A stretch of DNA of 64,000 bases from Sphingobium sp. AP49 (GCF_000281715.2 NZ_CP124576.1:1557501-1621500), one strand, 5' to 3'; shown: positions 1 to 9,223, counted from the first letter of the stretch. The notes: generated by a model not told the origin, from the sequence alone. A program made the numbers and translations.

Positions 1-430
1 CGGATCGCCCGAGGAAAAGGCGCTGCTGACCCGGATATCGACGCGCGATCGGGCCTGTCTCGGCAAGGGGCAGCTCAAGTTCAAGAACAGCATGATGCGC
101 GGGGCGCTGGCCGAGCAGCTCTATCTCCAGGCCTATCCGGCGCCGATCGCGACGGCCGCCGCGCTCGATGCGGCCTTGCCGCCGGCCGAACAGGGGCAGG
201 GTGCCTATCATGCCTATGCCGATTGCGTCGTGACCCGCAATGCGCCGGCCGCCGATGCGATGCTGCGGGCCAAGCCGGGGACGGTGGATGAGAAGACGGC
301 GATCCGGCAATCCCTGCCGACCCTGTCCTCCTGCCTGGCAGGGGGTGATAGCACCAAGCTGGCGATCGATCGCGTGGTGCTGCGCGGCTATCTGGCCGAG
401 GCGCTCTACAGCAAGCGGCAGACGGGCTGA
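1..430 (+). CDS. Hypothetical protein, C-terminal part (5' end outside window)
   Basis: An open frame enters from the left edge (first full codon at base 2) and ends in TGA at 428-430, giving about 142 visible residues. It is rich in Ala, Leu and Asp with scattered Cys (an ACLG motif near the left edge, DCVV and SSCLAG further on), the look of a small helical, probably exported protein. No family was recognised. Codon third positions are GC-rich as in the neighbours. Its stop directly abuts the stop of the convergent phosphatase-like gene at 431, so there is no room for a separate terminator. Confidence 0.6.
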   Translation, partial: GSPEEKALLTRISTRDRACLGKGQLKFKNSMMRGALAEQLYLQAYPAPIATAAALDAALPPAEQGQGAYHAYADCVVTRNAPAADAMLRAKPGTVDEKTAIRQSLPTLSSCLAGGDSTKLAIDRVVLRGYLAEALYSKRQTG

Positions 431-775
431 TCATGACCTGATTGGTAGGAAGCGAGCCATTCTTGCCTGTAGCAGGGCGATCAGGTCCGCATCCATGAAT
501 TCATAATCGTCGGGGATGTCCAGGCAGACGATCCGGGTACCGCCCAGCGCTGAACGGAAGCGCTGCTGGATCTTGCTGCGATGAGTCCTTTCCATCACGA
601 AGATGGTATCTGCCCAGCGCAGCATCTCATCGTCCAGCGGCGTTTCCGCGTCATGGTTGGTGCCCGCCGACAGGGTTTCGATGCCGGGATGGCCAGCGAA
701 AATCTGTTCGGCGGTCGGGCTGCGCAGCTTGTTCTGGCTGCAGACGAAGAGATAATGGCGGTCCCGCTCCCTCAC
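431..775 (-). CDS. Low-molecular-weight protein tyrosine phosphatase-like protein
   Basis: The 114-aa product carries the P-loop CX5R at its N-terminus (Cys12 to Arg18, in VCSQNKLRS) preceded by the hydrophobic strand HYLFV, as in LMW phosphatases and the short COG4551-type homologues. An acidic DIPDDY segment near the C-terminus may supply the general acid. I place the start at a GTG whose last bases overlap the stop of the alpha-mannosidase gene (GTGA overlap), because this yields the usual length of about 110 aa; an ATG 51 bases upstream would add a tail read from inside the mannosidase gene. Translational coupling to the mannosidase is therefore likely. The substrate is unknown. Confidence 0.75.
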   Translation of the reverse strand: MRERDRHYLFVCSQNKLRSPTAEQIFAGHPGIETLSAGTNHDAETPLDDEMLRWADTIFVMERTHRSKIQQRFRSALGGTRIVCLDIPDDYEFMDADLIALLQARMARFLPIRS

Positions 776-3111
776 TTCCCATAGCCGGTCATGGAGAAGG
801 GGCGCGCCTTCACGCCGGTCGCCCATGTCTTGTTGGGTGTGGCCTGCATGGTGAAGCGCAGTTCGCCGCCGGCGCGCAACTCTGCGTCGGTGATGTAGCC
901 GCGCTCCAACGCCTTGCCGTTGAGCGTTACCCGGCCGACATAGCGGTTGGCGTCGGACAGGCCGTCGGCAATCACGGTGAAGCGCTGGCCGCTGGGCAAT
1001 GTCATCTCGGCCCGCTCGACGAACGGCCGCCCGATCACATATTCATTGCTGCCCGGGGCCACCGGATAGAAGCCCAAGGCGGTGAAGACCAGCCAGGCGG
1101 ACATCTGGCCCAGATCGTCATTGCCGGCCAGGCCATCGGGCGTGGGCTTATACTGGCTGTCGACGATCTGCTTGAGGCGCTCCTGCGTGCGCCAGGGCTT
1201 GCCGGCATAGCTGTAGAGATAGGCGACATGATGGCTGGGTTCGTTGCCGTGGATATATTGGCCGATCAGGCCGGCAATATCCTCGGCATGGCTATAGTCG
1301 ATCTTGCTATTGTCATAGTCGAACATGGCATCGAGCTTGGCGACGGTCTTTGCGTCGCCGCCCAGCAGGCGGAACAGGCCGCCCTGATCGTGCGGCATGA
1401 ACCAGCTATATTGCCAGGCATTGCCCTCCGTATAGTCGCTGCCATAGTTGATGGCGGTCGGATCGAAGGGGGTGCGGAAAGATCCATCCGCCTTGCGCGC
1501 GCGCAGGAAGCCGGTCTTGGCGTCGAAGCTGTTGCGCCAGTATTGGGCGCGCTTCTCGAAGCGCTGCGCCGTCGCCGTATCACCTAACTGGCGGGCGAGG
1601 CGGGCGATGGTCCAGTCGTCATAGGCATATTCGACCGTCTTGGACGCCGCTTCCGGCTCGCGGTCGATCGGTACATAGCCCAGCTTCATATAGTCGCCGA
1701 GGCCGCCATAGGGGGCGTAATCGGCGCTGGCGACCATGGCCTTGAGCGCGCCGGCGCAGTCGATGCCCCTGATCCCCTTGAGGCAGGCATCGGCGATGAC
1801 CGGAACGGCATGATAGCCGATCATCGTCCAGGTTTCCTTGCCGCCAAACTGCCAGACGGGGAGGATGCCGAAGGGGCTGGTCTTTTGCCCCGCGACCAGT
1901 GAGTTCACGAAATCGGCATTCTTCGCTTCGGGCTGGATCAGCGTCAGCAGCGGATGTTCGGCGCGGAACGTGTCCCACAGCGAGAAGGTGGAGTGCATGG
2001 TGAAGCCGGTGCCGGCATGGACCTGATCGTCCGGCCCGCGCCAGCGGCCGTCGGCATCGCTCCAGACGCTGGGCGCCATCAGGCTGTGATAGAGGGCGGT
2101 GTAGACATTGGTGCGCATCGGCTTGGGCGCTTCGATCTTCACGGCACCCAGCGCATCGTTCCAGGCGGTGCGGGTCCTGGCGCGGATCGCGTCGAAATCG
2201 CCCGGCTCGCTGGCGAGGTTGGCGATGGCGCCATCCTCGTCCACGCCCGACAGCGCGACCTTTGCCTCCAGCGGCTTCGTCAGCGTGCCGAAGTCGAGTT
2301 GTGCCACCAGTGCACGGCCGGATAGCGAGTCCAGCGTCTCGGGGCCGCGGCCCGGCCCTTTGAAGCCTTTGTAGAGAATGTCCTTTTCGGTGCTGACGAA
2401 CTGATGGCCGGTCAGCGGCGCGGAAAAGCGGATGGCGAAGAAGATGCGCCGCGGCGTGGCCCAGCCGCGCACCTCGCGCGATCCCGTGATGATGCCATCG
2501 GGGCGGATGCGGATCGAGGACCAGAGGATCTTGCCGGGATAATCATAGATGATCGAGCGCAGGTCGAGCACCAGATGCGCCGCCTTGCCGGTGGGGAAGG
2601 CATAGCGGTGGACGCCGATACGGGTGCCGGCGGTCATTTCCGCGCGCACGCCCGGATCGGTCAGGGTGACGGCATAATAGCCGGCCGAGGCGACCTCATC
2701 GGCCTTGTGCGAGCGGAAGCCCGGCGTCTTGTCGTCGCCGGCCTCCAGCGGGACGCTGTCGCCGCTGACCGGCATCACCAGGAAATCGCCCAGATCGCTA
2801 TGGCCCGCGCCCGAGAAATGAGTGTGGGAGAAGCCGAGGATCACCGGGTCTTCGTGGCGATAGCCGGCCGCCCAATTATAGGTCTGGCGCGCCGGGCCGA
2901 CATGGGTGTCGGGCGAGAGCTGGACCATGCCGAAGGGGGCGACGGCGCCGGGGAAGGTATGGCCTTCGCCCGAGGTGCCGATGAAGGGATCGACCGCATC
3001 GACCGGCGCCGTTTCGCTCTTTGGCGGCGCTTCGCGGGTCTGGGCGGAAAGGGCGGTGCCGGCGAGCAGGGCGGCCAGCAGGACGGGGCGAGCGATGCGG
3101 GTCAGGATCAT
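772..3111 (-). CDS. GH92 family alpha-mannosidase, secreted
   Basis: This 779-aa protein has a Sec signal peptide (about residues 1-23, ending ALSAQ) and then the hallmark GH92 start, DPFIGTSGEGHTFPG at 41-55, followed by GFSHTHFSGAGHSDLGD. The C-terminal half contains GNDDLGQMSAW, the conserved catalytic-base region of the (alpha/alpha)6 barrel. GH92 enzymes are calcium-dependent, inverting exo-alpha-mannosidases, mostly cutting alpha-1,2 links. Full length for the family. The ribosome site before the ATG is weak. The downstream phosphatase-like gene overlaps its stop codon. It probably acts in the periplasm; the exact linkage is not readable from sequence. Confidence 0.93.
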   Translation of the reverse strand: MILTRIARPVLLAALLAGTALSAQTREAPPKSETAPVDAVDPFIGTSGEGHTFPGAVAPFGMVQLSPDTHVGPARQTYNWAAGYRHEDPVILGFSHTHFSGAGHSDLGDFLVMPVSGDSVPLEAGDDKTPGFRSHKADEVASAGYYAVTLTDPGVRAEMTAGTRIGVHRYAFPTGKAAHLVLDLRSIIYDYPGKILWSSIRIRPDGIITGSREVRGWATPRRIFFAIRFSAPLTGHQFVSTEKDILYKGFKGPGRGPETLDSLSGRALVAQLDFGTLTKPLEAKVALSGVDEDGAIANLASEPGDFDAIRARTRTAWNDALGAVKIEAPKPMRTNVYTALYHSLMAPSVWSDADGRWRGPDDQVHAGTGFTMHSTFSLWDTFRAEHPLLTLIQPEAKNADFVNSLVAGQKTSPFGILPVWQFGGKETWTMIGYHAVPVIADACLKGIRGIDCAGALKAMVASADYAPYGGLGDYMKLGYVPIDREPEAASKTVEYAYDDWTIARLARQLGDTATAQRFEKRAQYWRNSFDAKTGFLRARKADGSFRTPFDPTAINYGSDYTEGNAWQYSWFMPHDQGGLFRLLGGDAKTVAKLDAMFDYDNSKIDYSHAEDIAGLIGQYIHGNEPSHHVAYLYSYAGKPWRTQERLKQIVDSQYKPTPDGLAGNDDLGQMSAWLVFTALGFYPVAPGSNEYVIGRPFVERAEMTLPSGQRFTVIADGLSDANRYVGRVTLNGKALERGYITDAELRAGGELRFTMQATPNKTWATGVKARPFSMTGYGK

Positions 3112-3226
3112 GGGGCGCGGTTAAATCATGCCCCGGCGACGACGCCAAGCCGATAGCGGCAATTTTCTGTCCCCAAGAAAGGCTGGGCTGGCGTCGGCGG
3201 GTTTGGCTGGCTAGCTATTGGGGGTA

Positions 3227-3928
3227 ATGAAAAGAGCGTTGATCGTCCGACATGTGCCGCGCGAGGGTGCGGCAGGCTATCTCCAGCCGATCGAGGCGGC
3301 CGGCTATCAGATCGAGCGGATCGATGTGGCCAGCCCCGATTTCGCCGATATCGACCTGACCGAGCCGGACCTGCTCATCATGATGGGCGGGCCGATGGGC
3401 GTCTATGAGCAGGATGTGCATCCCTGGATCCCGGTGCAGATCGGCAAGCTTTCCGCACGGCTGGCGGCGGACCGGCCGACACTGGGCGTGTGCCTGGGCA
3501 GCCAGATGATCGCGGCGGCGCTGGGCGCGCGGGTCTATCCGGGCGGGCATATGGAACTGGGCTTTGCCCCGGTCAGCGTCAACGCGGCGGGGGCGGGATC
3601 GCCGCTGCGCCATATCGATGGCGTGCCGGTGCTGCACTGGCATAGCGACACGTTCGACCTGCCCGATCAGGTCGAACTGCTGGGGTCGACCGATCGCTAT
3701 GCGCATCAGGCGTTCCGGCGCGGGGCCAATCTGCTGGCGCTGCAATTTCACGCCGAAATGGGCGAGGATCCGCGTTTCGAGGACTGGCTGACCCATTTCT
3801 GGGCCGATCTGGATGTCGCCGGAAAATGCGGCATCGCGCTGCGCCAGGATCATGACGATCATGGGCCGGGCGCGGTGGCGGCGGGCCGGGCGATGATCGG
3901 CGAGTGGCTGGCGAGGATCAGGCAATAA
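3227..3928 (+). CDS. Class I glutamine amidotransferase (GMP-synthase-like GATase)
   Basis: The 233-aa protein is a stand-alone type 1 GATase domain. It has the oxyanion segment MMGGPMGVYE, the nucleophile elbow GVCLGSQ (Cys89), and His175 and Glu177 in LQFHAEM completing the triad. The ATG at 3227 follows a GGGGG run; an in-frame TTG nine bases upstream is less likely. No synthetase or acceptor domain is fused or adjacent, so the ammonia acceptor is unknown; such stand-alone members are often annotated as GMP-synthase-like or gamma-glutamyl hydrolase-like proteins. It lies divergently from the mannosidase gene, about 115 bases away. Confidence 0.85.
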   Translation: MKRALIVRHVPREGAAGYLQPIEAAGYQIERIDVASPDFADIDLTEPDLLIMMGGPMGVYEQDVHPWIPVQIGKLSARLAADRPTLGVCLGSQMIAAALGARVYPGGHMELGFAPVSVNAAGAGSPLRHIDGVPVLHWHSDTFDLPDQVELLGSTDRYAHQAFRRGANLLALQFHAEMGEDPRFEDWLTHFWADLDVAGKCGIALRQDHDDHGPGAVAAGRAMIGEWLARIRQ

Positions 3929-3934
3929 TTTTTC

Positions 3935-4019
3935 CGTCATGCCAGCGAAGGCTGGCATCTCTCTTCTTTCAAAGGGAAAACTGAAGAAAAACGAGGTCCC
4001 AGCCTTCGCTGGGATGACG
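3935..4019. repeat. Palindromic intergenic repeat (REP-like)
   Basis: Two inverted copies of a CGTCATGCCAGCGAAGGC-type sequence (arms near 3935-3960 and 3994-4019, a few mismatches) flank an AT-richer spacer. This is the 'cgtcat-gccagcgaaggctgg' type of intergenic palindrome common in alphaproteobacterial genomes. It sits between two co-directional genes and could also act as a stem-loop in the transcript. Confidence 0.7.
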
Positions 4020-4059
4020 AAGGTTGATCTTTTTGCGAGCTTCCTATTAACTCCGACAA

Positions 4060-5421
4060 ATGACGAGGATGACATGGAAGGCCAGCCGCCGCGATATGCT
4101 CGCGGGTGGCGTGGTGGGGCTTGCGGCTGCTGGTGCAGTGCGGGCGGGGGCAACTCCGGTGGAAGCGGGGAAAGCGGTGCTGGCGCCGCGTCCGCCGATG
4201 GGATGGAATAGCTGGAACAGCTTTGCCACCACCATCACCGAGGCCCAGGCGCGCGAAACCGCTGGGATCATGGCGGAAAAGCTGCTGCCCTTCGGCTATG
4301 ACATCTTCACCGTGGACATTCAGTGGTATGAGCCCGAGGCGTCGAGCTATACCTACAACGCCAAGCCAAAGCCCGCGATGGACGGCTATGGCCGGATGAT
4401 CCCGGCGCCCAATCGCTTTCCCTCCAGCGCCGGCGGCAAGGGCTTCACCCGGCTTGCCAAGGATGTGCATGCGCTGGGCATGAAATTCGGCATCCATGTG
4501 ATGCGCGGCATCCCGCGTGCGGCGGTGGAACAGAATTTGCCGATTTTGGGGACGAAATATCGCGCGGCGGACATTGCCGACAAGAAGAGCATCTGTAGCT
4601 GGAACCCGGACATGTATGGCGTCGACATGACGCGGCCGGGCGCGCAGGCCTATTATGACAGTATCTTTCGCCTCTATGCCGACTGGGGCGTCGATTTCGT
4701 CAAGATGGACGATATGAGCCGGCCCTATGACGCCCATGCGGCGGAGATCGAGGCCGCGCACAAGGCGATCGTTGCGACCGGGCGGCCGATCATCCTCAGT
4801 CTCTCGCCCGGCGAAACGCCGGTGATGCGTGGCGATCATGTCCGCAAATATGCGCAGATGTGGCGCATTTCCGACGATTTCTGGGATGACTGGGCAATGC
4901 TGGAGGCGCAGTTCACCCGGCTGGAAAACTGGAGCCCCTATCGCGGGCCGGGATCATGGCCCGATGCCGACATGCTGCCGCTGGGGCGGCTGGCGCTGGG
5001 CGAGCGCGATACGCGCTTCACCCCGGACGAGCAGAGGACGCTGATGACGCTGTGGGCGATCGCGCGGTCGCCGCTGATCATGGGCGGCGATCTGCGGCAT
5101 CTGGATGCGGCGACGCTGGCGCTGCTGACCAACAGGGAGGTGATCGCGGTCAATCAGGCGAGCCAAGGCAATTGCCCCCATTTCGTGGAAGATGGGATGC
5201 GCGTCTGGTCGGCGCTGCCGGAGGACGGCAAGGGACGCTATGTCGCGCTGTTCAATACTGGCGACAAGGCGCGCGAGGTTGGCGTGAAGCTGCGCGATCT
5301 GGGGCTGAACGGTCCGGTGGCGGTGCGCGACCTGTGGACCGGGCAGGTGCTGGGGCAACAGGCGGAACGGATTTCCGTGACGCTGCCGCCCCATGGAGCA
5401 GGGCTGTATCGGTTGAGCTAA
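4060..5421 (+). CDS. GH27 alpha-galactosidase (melibiase), Tat-exported
   Basis: The 453-aa protein starts with a twin-arginine signal (SRRDM, Arg10-Arg11, then a hydrophobic Ala/Gly stretch to about 35), so it is probably exported folded. It has the clan D signature PPMGWNSWN (about 45-53), the nucleophile Asp217 in DFVKMDD and the acid/base Asp273 in WRISDDFWDDW. A C-terminal beta domain with a VRDLWTG segment ends the protein, as usual for the family. The start is the first of two close ATGs (4060, 4069) with no strong Shine-Dalgarno. With the GH92 gene nearby it suggests use of plant or fungal oligosaccharides. NAD-free retaining chemistry is expected; alpha-N-acetylgalactosaminidase activity cannot be excluded. 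Confidence 0.9.
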   Translation: MTRMTWKASRRDMLAGGVVGLAAAGAVRAGATPVEAGKAVLAPRPPMGWNSWNSFATTITEAQARETAGIMAEKLLPFGYDIFTVDIQWYEPEASSYTYNAKPKPAMDGYGRMIPAPNRFPSSAGGKGFTRLAKDVHALGMKFGIHVMRGIPRAAVEQNLPILGTKYRAADIADKKSICSWNPDMYGVDMTRPGAQAYYDSIFRLYADWGVDFVKMDDMSRPYDAHAAEIEAAHKAIVATGRPIILSLSPGETPVMRGDHVRKYAQMWRISDDFWDDWAMLEAQFTRLENWSPYRGPGSWPDADMLPLGRLALGERDTRFTPDEQRTLMTLWAIARSPLIMGGDLRHLDAATLALLTNREVIAVNQASQGNCPHFVEDGMRVWSALPEDGKGRYVALFNTGDKAREVGVKLRDLGLNGPVAVRDLWTGQVLGQQAERISVTLPPHGAGLYRLS

Positions 5422-5433
5422 ATGGGAGATAAG

Positions 5434-5454
5434 CCCCTCCCTAAAAGGGAGGGG
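5434..5454. terminator. GC-rich stem-loop between convergent genes
   Basis: CCCCTCCCT and AGGGAGGGG form a perfect 9-bp stem with an AAA loop, 12 bases after the galactosidase stop and 11 bases before the end of the convergent peptidase gene. There is no T-tract, so termination activity is a guess. Confidence 0.45.
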
Positions 5455-5464
5455 AGGAGGTTGC

Positions 5465-7117
5465 TTACTTCCGTACCGCCGCGCTCTTGTCGCGGATGGC
5501 CTTGAATTCGGAGCCGGCCTTCCATTCGGGCCAGCGGGCCGAGAAGGCGAGGTCGCGGCCGATGTCAAACATCAGGTCGACATCCTGCGCGGCGCCATCC
5601 AGTTTCCATGTATCGTCGACCGCATCGCAGGCCTGATGATAGCATTTGCCGGTATAGGCATCGATCCACGCCTGGCCGGCGGCGCGGCCGCCATCGACCA
5701 TGTCGGATGCGCCGGCGAGGCCCATCATCAGCAGCACGGGTACGCCGCGCTTGGCCATGGAGAAATGGTCGGCGCGATAGAAGAGACCGCGTTCGGGCAG
5801 GCTTTCCTGGGTGATGACGCGGCCTTGGCTTGCGGCGAATTTGGTAAGGTCGTCCTCCAGCACATTCTGGCCCTTGCCGATCAGGATCACGTCCTTCGCC
5901 TTGCCCGCAGTCTGGAGCACGTCGATGGTGAGGTTGGCGACCGTCTTGTCGAGCGGGTAGACCGGGTTCTGGGCATAAAATTCCGACCCCAGCAGGCCGC
6001 GCTCCTCCGCCGTCCAGGCGGCGAAGACGATCGAGCGGTCGGGGGCGGGGCCGGCCTTGAAGATGCGGGCTATCTCGAACAGGCCGGCCATGCCGAGCGC
6101 GTCGTCATTGGCGCCGGCGCGATAGATGCGGCCCTGCGCGTCGGGCGCGCCCTTGCCATAGGCGTCCCAATGGGCGCCATACATGACCGTCTCGTCCGGG
6201 CGCTTGGCGCCGGGGATGCGGGCGATGACATTGGCGCTCTTCACCACTTCCTGGGTGACCGGGAAGGCGGCGGAGAAGCTGGCCCCCTTGAGTTCGACCG
6301 GCTTGAACTTGGCCGAGCGGGCCTGCTTGCGCAGGGCGGCCAGATCCTGACCGGCGCCGGCGAACAGGGCCTTGGCGGCCTCGCCCTCGACCCAGCCCTG
6401 CAGCTGCAGGCTGGTGAGCTTGTCGGCGGGGCGGACGAGGTCGTAATTTTCGCCGCCGGGGCTGACGACGACGTTCCAGCCATAGCCGGCGCCCGGCGTG
6501 TCATGCACGATCAGCGCGCCGATCGCGCCGTGGCGGGCCGCTTCCTCGAACTTGTAGGTCCAGCGGCCATAATAGGTCATGGTCTTGCCGCCGAACTTGC
6601 CGAACGGGTCTTCGCCCTTCGTGGCTTCAAAGTCCGGGTCGTTGATCAGGAAGACGGCGATCTTGCCCTTGAGGTCCAGCCCCTTGAAATCATCCCAGCC
6701 GCGTTCCGGGGCAGACACGCCATAGCCGACGAAGACCATCGGCGCGTTGGCAACGGCGACCTTGTCCTTGGGCTGGAGGGTGGAGAGATAAACCTGTTTG
6801 CCGAAGGTCCAGGGGGTGGCGGCACCATTTTGCGCGACCGACAGGCTTTCCGACTGGCCAAGGCGGGTGTGGAGCAGCGGCACGGTCTGCACCCACTGGC
6901 CGTCCGGACCGCCGGGCTCCAGCCCCAGTTGCTCGAAACGGGCGACGAGATAGCCGATCGTGCGCTCCTCCCCCACGGTGCCGGGCGCGCGCCCTTCGAA
7001 CAGGTCGGACGCCATGGTGCGGACCGACTGTTCCAGCTTGGCCGGATCGGTCTGGGCGCTGGCGGGGAGGGGAAGGGCGGCAAGGCCGAGGGCCAGAAGG
7101 GGGAGGGCATGTTTCAT
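5465..7117 (-). CDS. M28 family zinc peptidase with PA domain, secreted
   Basis: The 550-aa protein has a signal peptide (cleavage near ASAQ, residues 20-22), an N-terminal lid, a PA-type insert (about 120-240) and an M28 catalytic domain. Zinc ligands can be read as His316 (YGAHWDAYG), Asp338 (GANDDALG), Glu372 with catalytic Glu371 (AEERGLLG), Asp399 (LTIDV) and a C-terminal His in YRADHFS. Such enzymes are periplasmic or secreted aminopeptidases. It is the first of three M28 enzymes in this window and the only one in this region; it lies alone, convergent with the galactosidase gene. Confidence 0.92.
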   Translation of the reverse strand: MKHALPLLALGLAALPLPASAQTDPAKLEQSVRTMASDLFEGRAPGTVGEERTIGYLVARFEQLGLEPGGPDGQWVQTVPLLHTRLGQSESLSVAQNGAATPWTFGKQVYLSTLQPKDKVAVANAPMVFVGYGVSAPERGWDDFKGLDLKGKIAVFLINDPDFEATKGEDPFGKFGGKTMTYYGRWTYKFEEAARHGAIGALIVHDTPGAGYGWNVVVSPGGENYDLVRPADKLTSLQLQGWVEGEAAKALFAGAGQDLAALRKQARSAKFKPVELKGASFSAAFPVTQEVVKSANVIARIPGAKRPDETVMYGAHWDAYGKGAPDAQGRIYRAGANDDALGMAGLFEIARIFKAGPAPDRSIVFAAWTAEERGLLGSEFYAQNPVYPLDKTVANLTIDVLQTAGKAKDVILIGKGQNVLEDDLTKFAASQGRVITQESLPERGLFYRADHFSMAKRGVPVLLMMGLAGASDMVDGGRAAGQAWIDAYTGKCYHQACDAVDDTWKLDGAAQDVDLMFDIGRDLAFSARWPEWKAGSEFKAIRDKSAAVRK

Positions 7118-7160
7118 GCCCGTGCCTTAACCCCCGCGCAGGGCGGGGGAAAGTACCTGT

Positions 7161-7817
7161 TCAGAACTCGATATCCAGTTCCTCGATATCGTCCGGTTCG
7201 GCGCGGGCGGCGTCGATCCATTCGCGCATCAGCGGCCAGCCGTTGATCGTGTCGCAATAGGCGGCCGACTTGACCGAGAGTGGCACGGCATAGGTGAGGA
7301 AGCGCTGGGCCACCGGCGCGAACATGGCGTCGGCCACGGTCGGCTTCTCGCCGAACAGCCAGGGGCCACCATAGGCGTCGAGGCATTCGGTCCAGATCGT
7401 CTCGATCCGCTCGATATCGGGCTTGGCGCCCGAGAAGATCGGGAAACGCTCATGCCGGACCTTCAGGTTCATCGGCAGGGCGGAGCGCAGATTGGCGAAG
7501 CCCGAATGAATCTCGCCCGAGACCGATCGGCAATGGGCGCGGATGATCCGTTCGGCCGGGTACATGCCGACCTGGGGATAGAGTTCGTGCAGATATTCCG
7601 CGATCGCGAGCGTGTCCCAGACGCTGGCTCCTTCATGGGTGAGGCGCGGGACCAGCACGGATGGGGAGAGCAGCAGCAGTTCGGCACGGCTTTCCGGGTC
7701 ATCGATGGCGATGATCCTTTCCTCCACCTTCAACCCCGCCAGCCGGCAGAGCAGCCAGCCGCGCAGCGACCAGGAGGAGTAGTTCTTGCTGGACAGAGTG
7801 AGTTCCGCGACGGCCAT
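7161..7817 (-). CDS. Glutathione S-transferase family protein
   Basis: The 218-aa protein has a thioredoxin-like N-domain with SSWSLRGW (possible catalytic Ser near residue 13-14) and the cis-Pro/glutathione-binding pair VPRL plus ASVWDTLAIAEYL, then an all-helical C-domain with GPWLFGEKPTVADAMFAPV, the GST N-capping region. A GGAGAG ribosome site precedes the ATG. The fold family is clear; the substrate is not. Divergent from phaZ. Confidence 0.88.
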   Translation of the reverse strand: MAVAELTLSSKNYSSWSLRGWLLCRLAGLKVEERIIAIDDPESRAELLLLSPSVLVPRLTHEGASVWDTLAIAEYLHELYPQVGMYPAERIIRAHCRSVSGEIHSGFANLRSALPMNLKVRHERFPIFSGAKPDIERIETIWTECLDAYGGPWLFGEKPTVADAMFAPVAQRFLTYAVPLSVKSAAYCDTINGWPLMREWIDAARAEPDDIEELDIEF

Positions 7818-7999
7818 GCAGTCTCTCCCGATACACGGTTCCCGGCCCCCAAACGCAAAATCGCGGGGGCGGTTCCCTGGCGGACACGCCGAATGTTATT
7901 TTCCATCAATCATGATGCAGTGCAACATGAAAAGCATGTATAGCGTTAAAGGGTAGAAGCGAGTCGTCTCCCCGGGTTGAACAAGGTTGTTTTGGCAAT
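7818..7999. promoter_or_regulatory. Divergent intergenic region upstream of phaZ with TGC-N3-GCA motif
   Basis: The 182-bp gap between the transferase and phaZ is AT-richer than its surroundings in its phaZ-proximal half. At 7916-7924 it holds TGCAGTGCA, a TGC-N3-GCA arrangement of the kind bound by the PHB-responsive repressor PhaR in other alphaproteobacteria. The motif is short, so this is only a candidate operator. No clear -35/-10 pair was assigned. Confidence 0.3.
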
Positions 8000-9223
8000 A
8001 TGCGAATGCTTTACGACGGTTACCAGGCGATGGAAGACATGCTGGCTCCGGCGCGCTTTGGCGCGCAGATGGCGCTGGCGATGCGGGACCATATGGGGCC
8101 TGCTGCCGACTGGCCGATGCCGCGCCGCATGTTCGCGTTGATGGATGTGTTCCAGGGCGCGCGGATGACGCACAAGCGTCCGGCCTATGGCATCGATCGC
8201 GTCCAGACCGGCAATGCCGAAGTCGCGGTGCGCGAGGAGGTCGTGCTGGACCTGCCGTTCGGCGACCTGTTGCATTTCGTCAAGGATGATGTCGAGACCG
8301 AGCAGCCGCGCGTGCTGGTGGTGGCGCCGATGTCGGGCCATTTTTCGACCCTGCTGCGCAGCACGGTGGCGACGCTGTTGCAGGACCATGACGTCTATAT
8401 CACCGACTGGAAAAATGCCCGCGACGTGCCGATGGCCGCCGGGCGCTTCGGCTTCGACGAATATGTCGATTATGTGATCCAGTTCCTGCAGGATATCGGC
8501 CCTGGCGCGCACCTGGTGTCGGTGTGCCAGCCCTGCGTGCCGGCGCTGGCCGCCGTGGCGCTGATGTCGGAAGACCAGGATGCGGCGACGCCCAAGTCGA
8601 TGACGCTGATGGGCGGGCCGATCGATCCGCGCGCAGCGCCGACGGTGGTCAATGAACTGGCGAACGAAAAGCCGATCGAGTGGTTCGAGGAAAATCTGAT
8701 TTCCACCGTGCCGTTCCGCTTTGCGGGGCGCGGGCGGGAGGTCTATCCGGGTTTCCTGCAACTGTCCGCCTTCATGTCGATGAACATGGAACGGCACGGA
8801 TCGCAGCATCGCGAGCTGTATCAGTTGCTGGCCGATGGCAAGGAGGTCGAGGCGGACAAGATCAAGACCTTCTACCAGGAATATTTCGCGGTCCTCGACA
8901 TGACCAAGGAATTTTATTTGGAGACTGTGGATCTGGTGTTCCAGCGCATGTTGCTGGCCAAGGGGGAGCTGACCGTGCATGGCCGCGCGGTGAACCCCGG
9001 CGCGATCCGCAAGACCGCGCTGCTGACGGTCGAGGGCGAGAAGGACGATGTCTGTGCCGTGGGCCAGACGTCGGCGGCCCATGGCCTGTGTTCCGGGCTG
9101 CGGCCGCATATGAAGCGCCATCATCTGCAGCCCGGCGTCGGCCATTATGGCGTGTTTTCCGGCAGCAAATGGGAAAAACAGGTCTATCCTCAGGTGCGCA
9201 ACATGATCCTGGCGATGAACTGA
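8000..9223 (+). CDS. phaZ: Intracellular polyhydroxybutyrate depolymerase
   Basis: The 407-aa protein matches the intracellular PhaZ type throughout: N-terminal MRMLYDGYQA, VLVVAPMSGHFSTLLR, VYITDWKNARDVP, and the lipase-box variant SVCQP with Cys176 as nucleophile instead of Ser, as in the amorphous-granule depolymerases. A catalytic His lies in GVGHYGVFSG near the C-terminus and an Asp in VEGEKDD. There is no signal peptide. It releases 3-hydroxybutyrate oligomers from native PHB granules in the cytoplasm. No phaC, phaR or phasin gene is adjacent. The ribosome site is weak. Confidence 0.93.
   Translation: MRMLYDGYQAMEDMLAPARFGAQMALAMRDHMGPAADWPMPRRMFALMDVFQGARMTHKRPAYGIDRVQTGNAEVAVREEVVLDLPFGDLLHFVKDDVETEQPRVLVVAPMSGHFSTLLRSTVATLLQDHDVYITDWKNARDVPMAAGRFGFDEYVDYVIQFLQDIGPGAHLVSVCQPCVPALAAVALMSEDQDAATPKSMTLMGGPIDPRAAPTVVNELANEKPIEWFEENLISTVPFRFAGRGREVYPGFLQLSAFMSMNMERHGSQHRELYQLLADGKEVEADKIKTFYQEYFAVLDMTKEFYLETVDLVFQRMLLAKGELTVHGRAVNPGAIRKTALLTVEGEKDDVCAVGQTSAAHGLCSGLRPHMKRHHLQPGVGHYGVFSGSKWEKQVYPQVRNMILAMN

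Noticed and set aside
5636..7246. A 536-codon plus-strand frame over the M28 peptidase
   Set aside because: Its composition is a shadow of the opposite frame, there is no ribosome site and no domain pattern, and the opposite strand has all zinc ligands.
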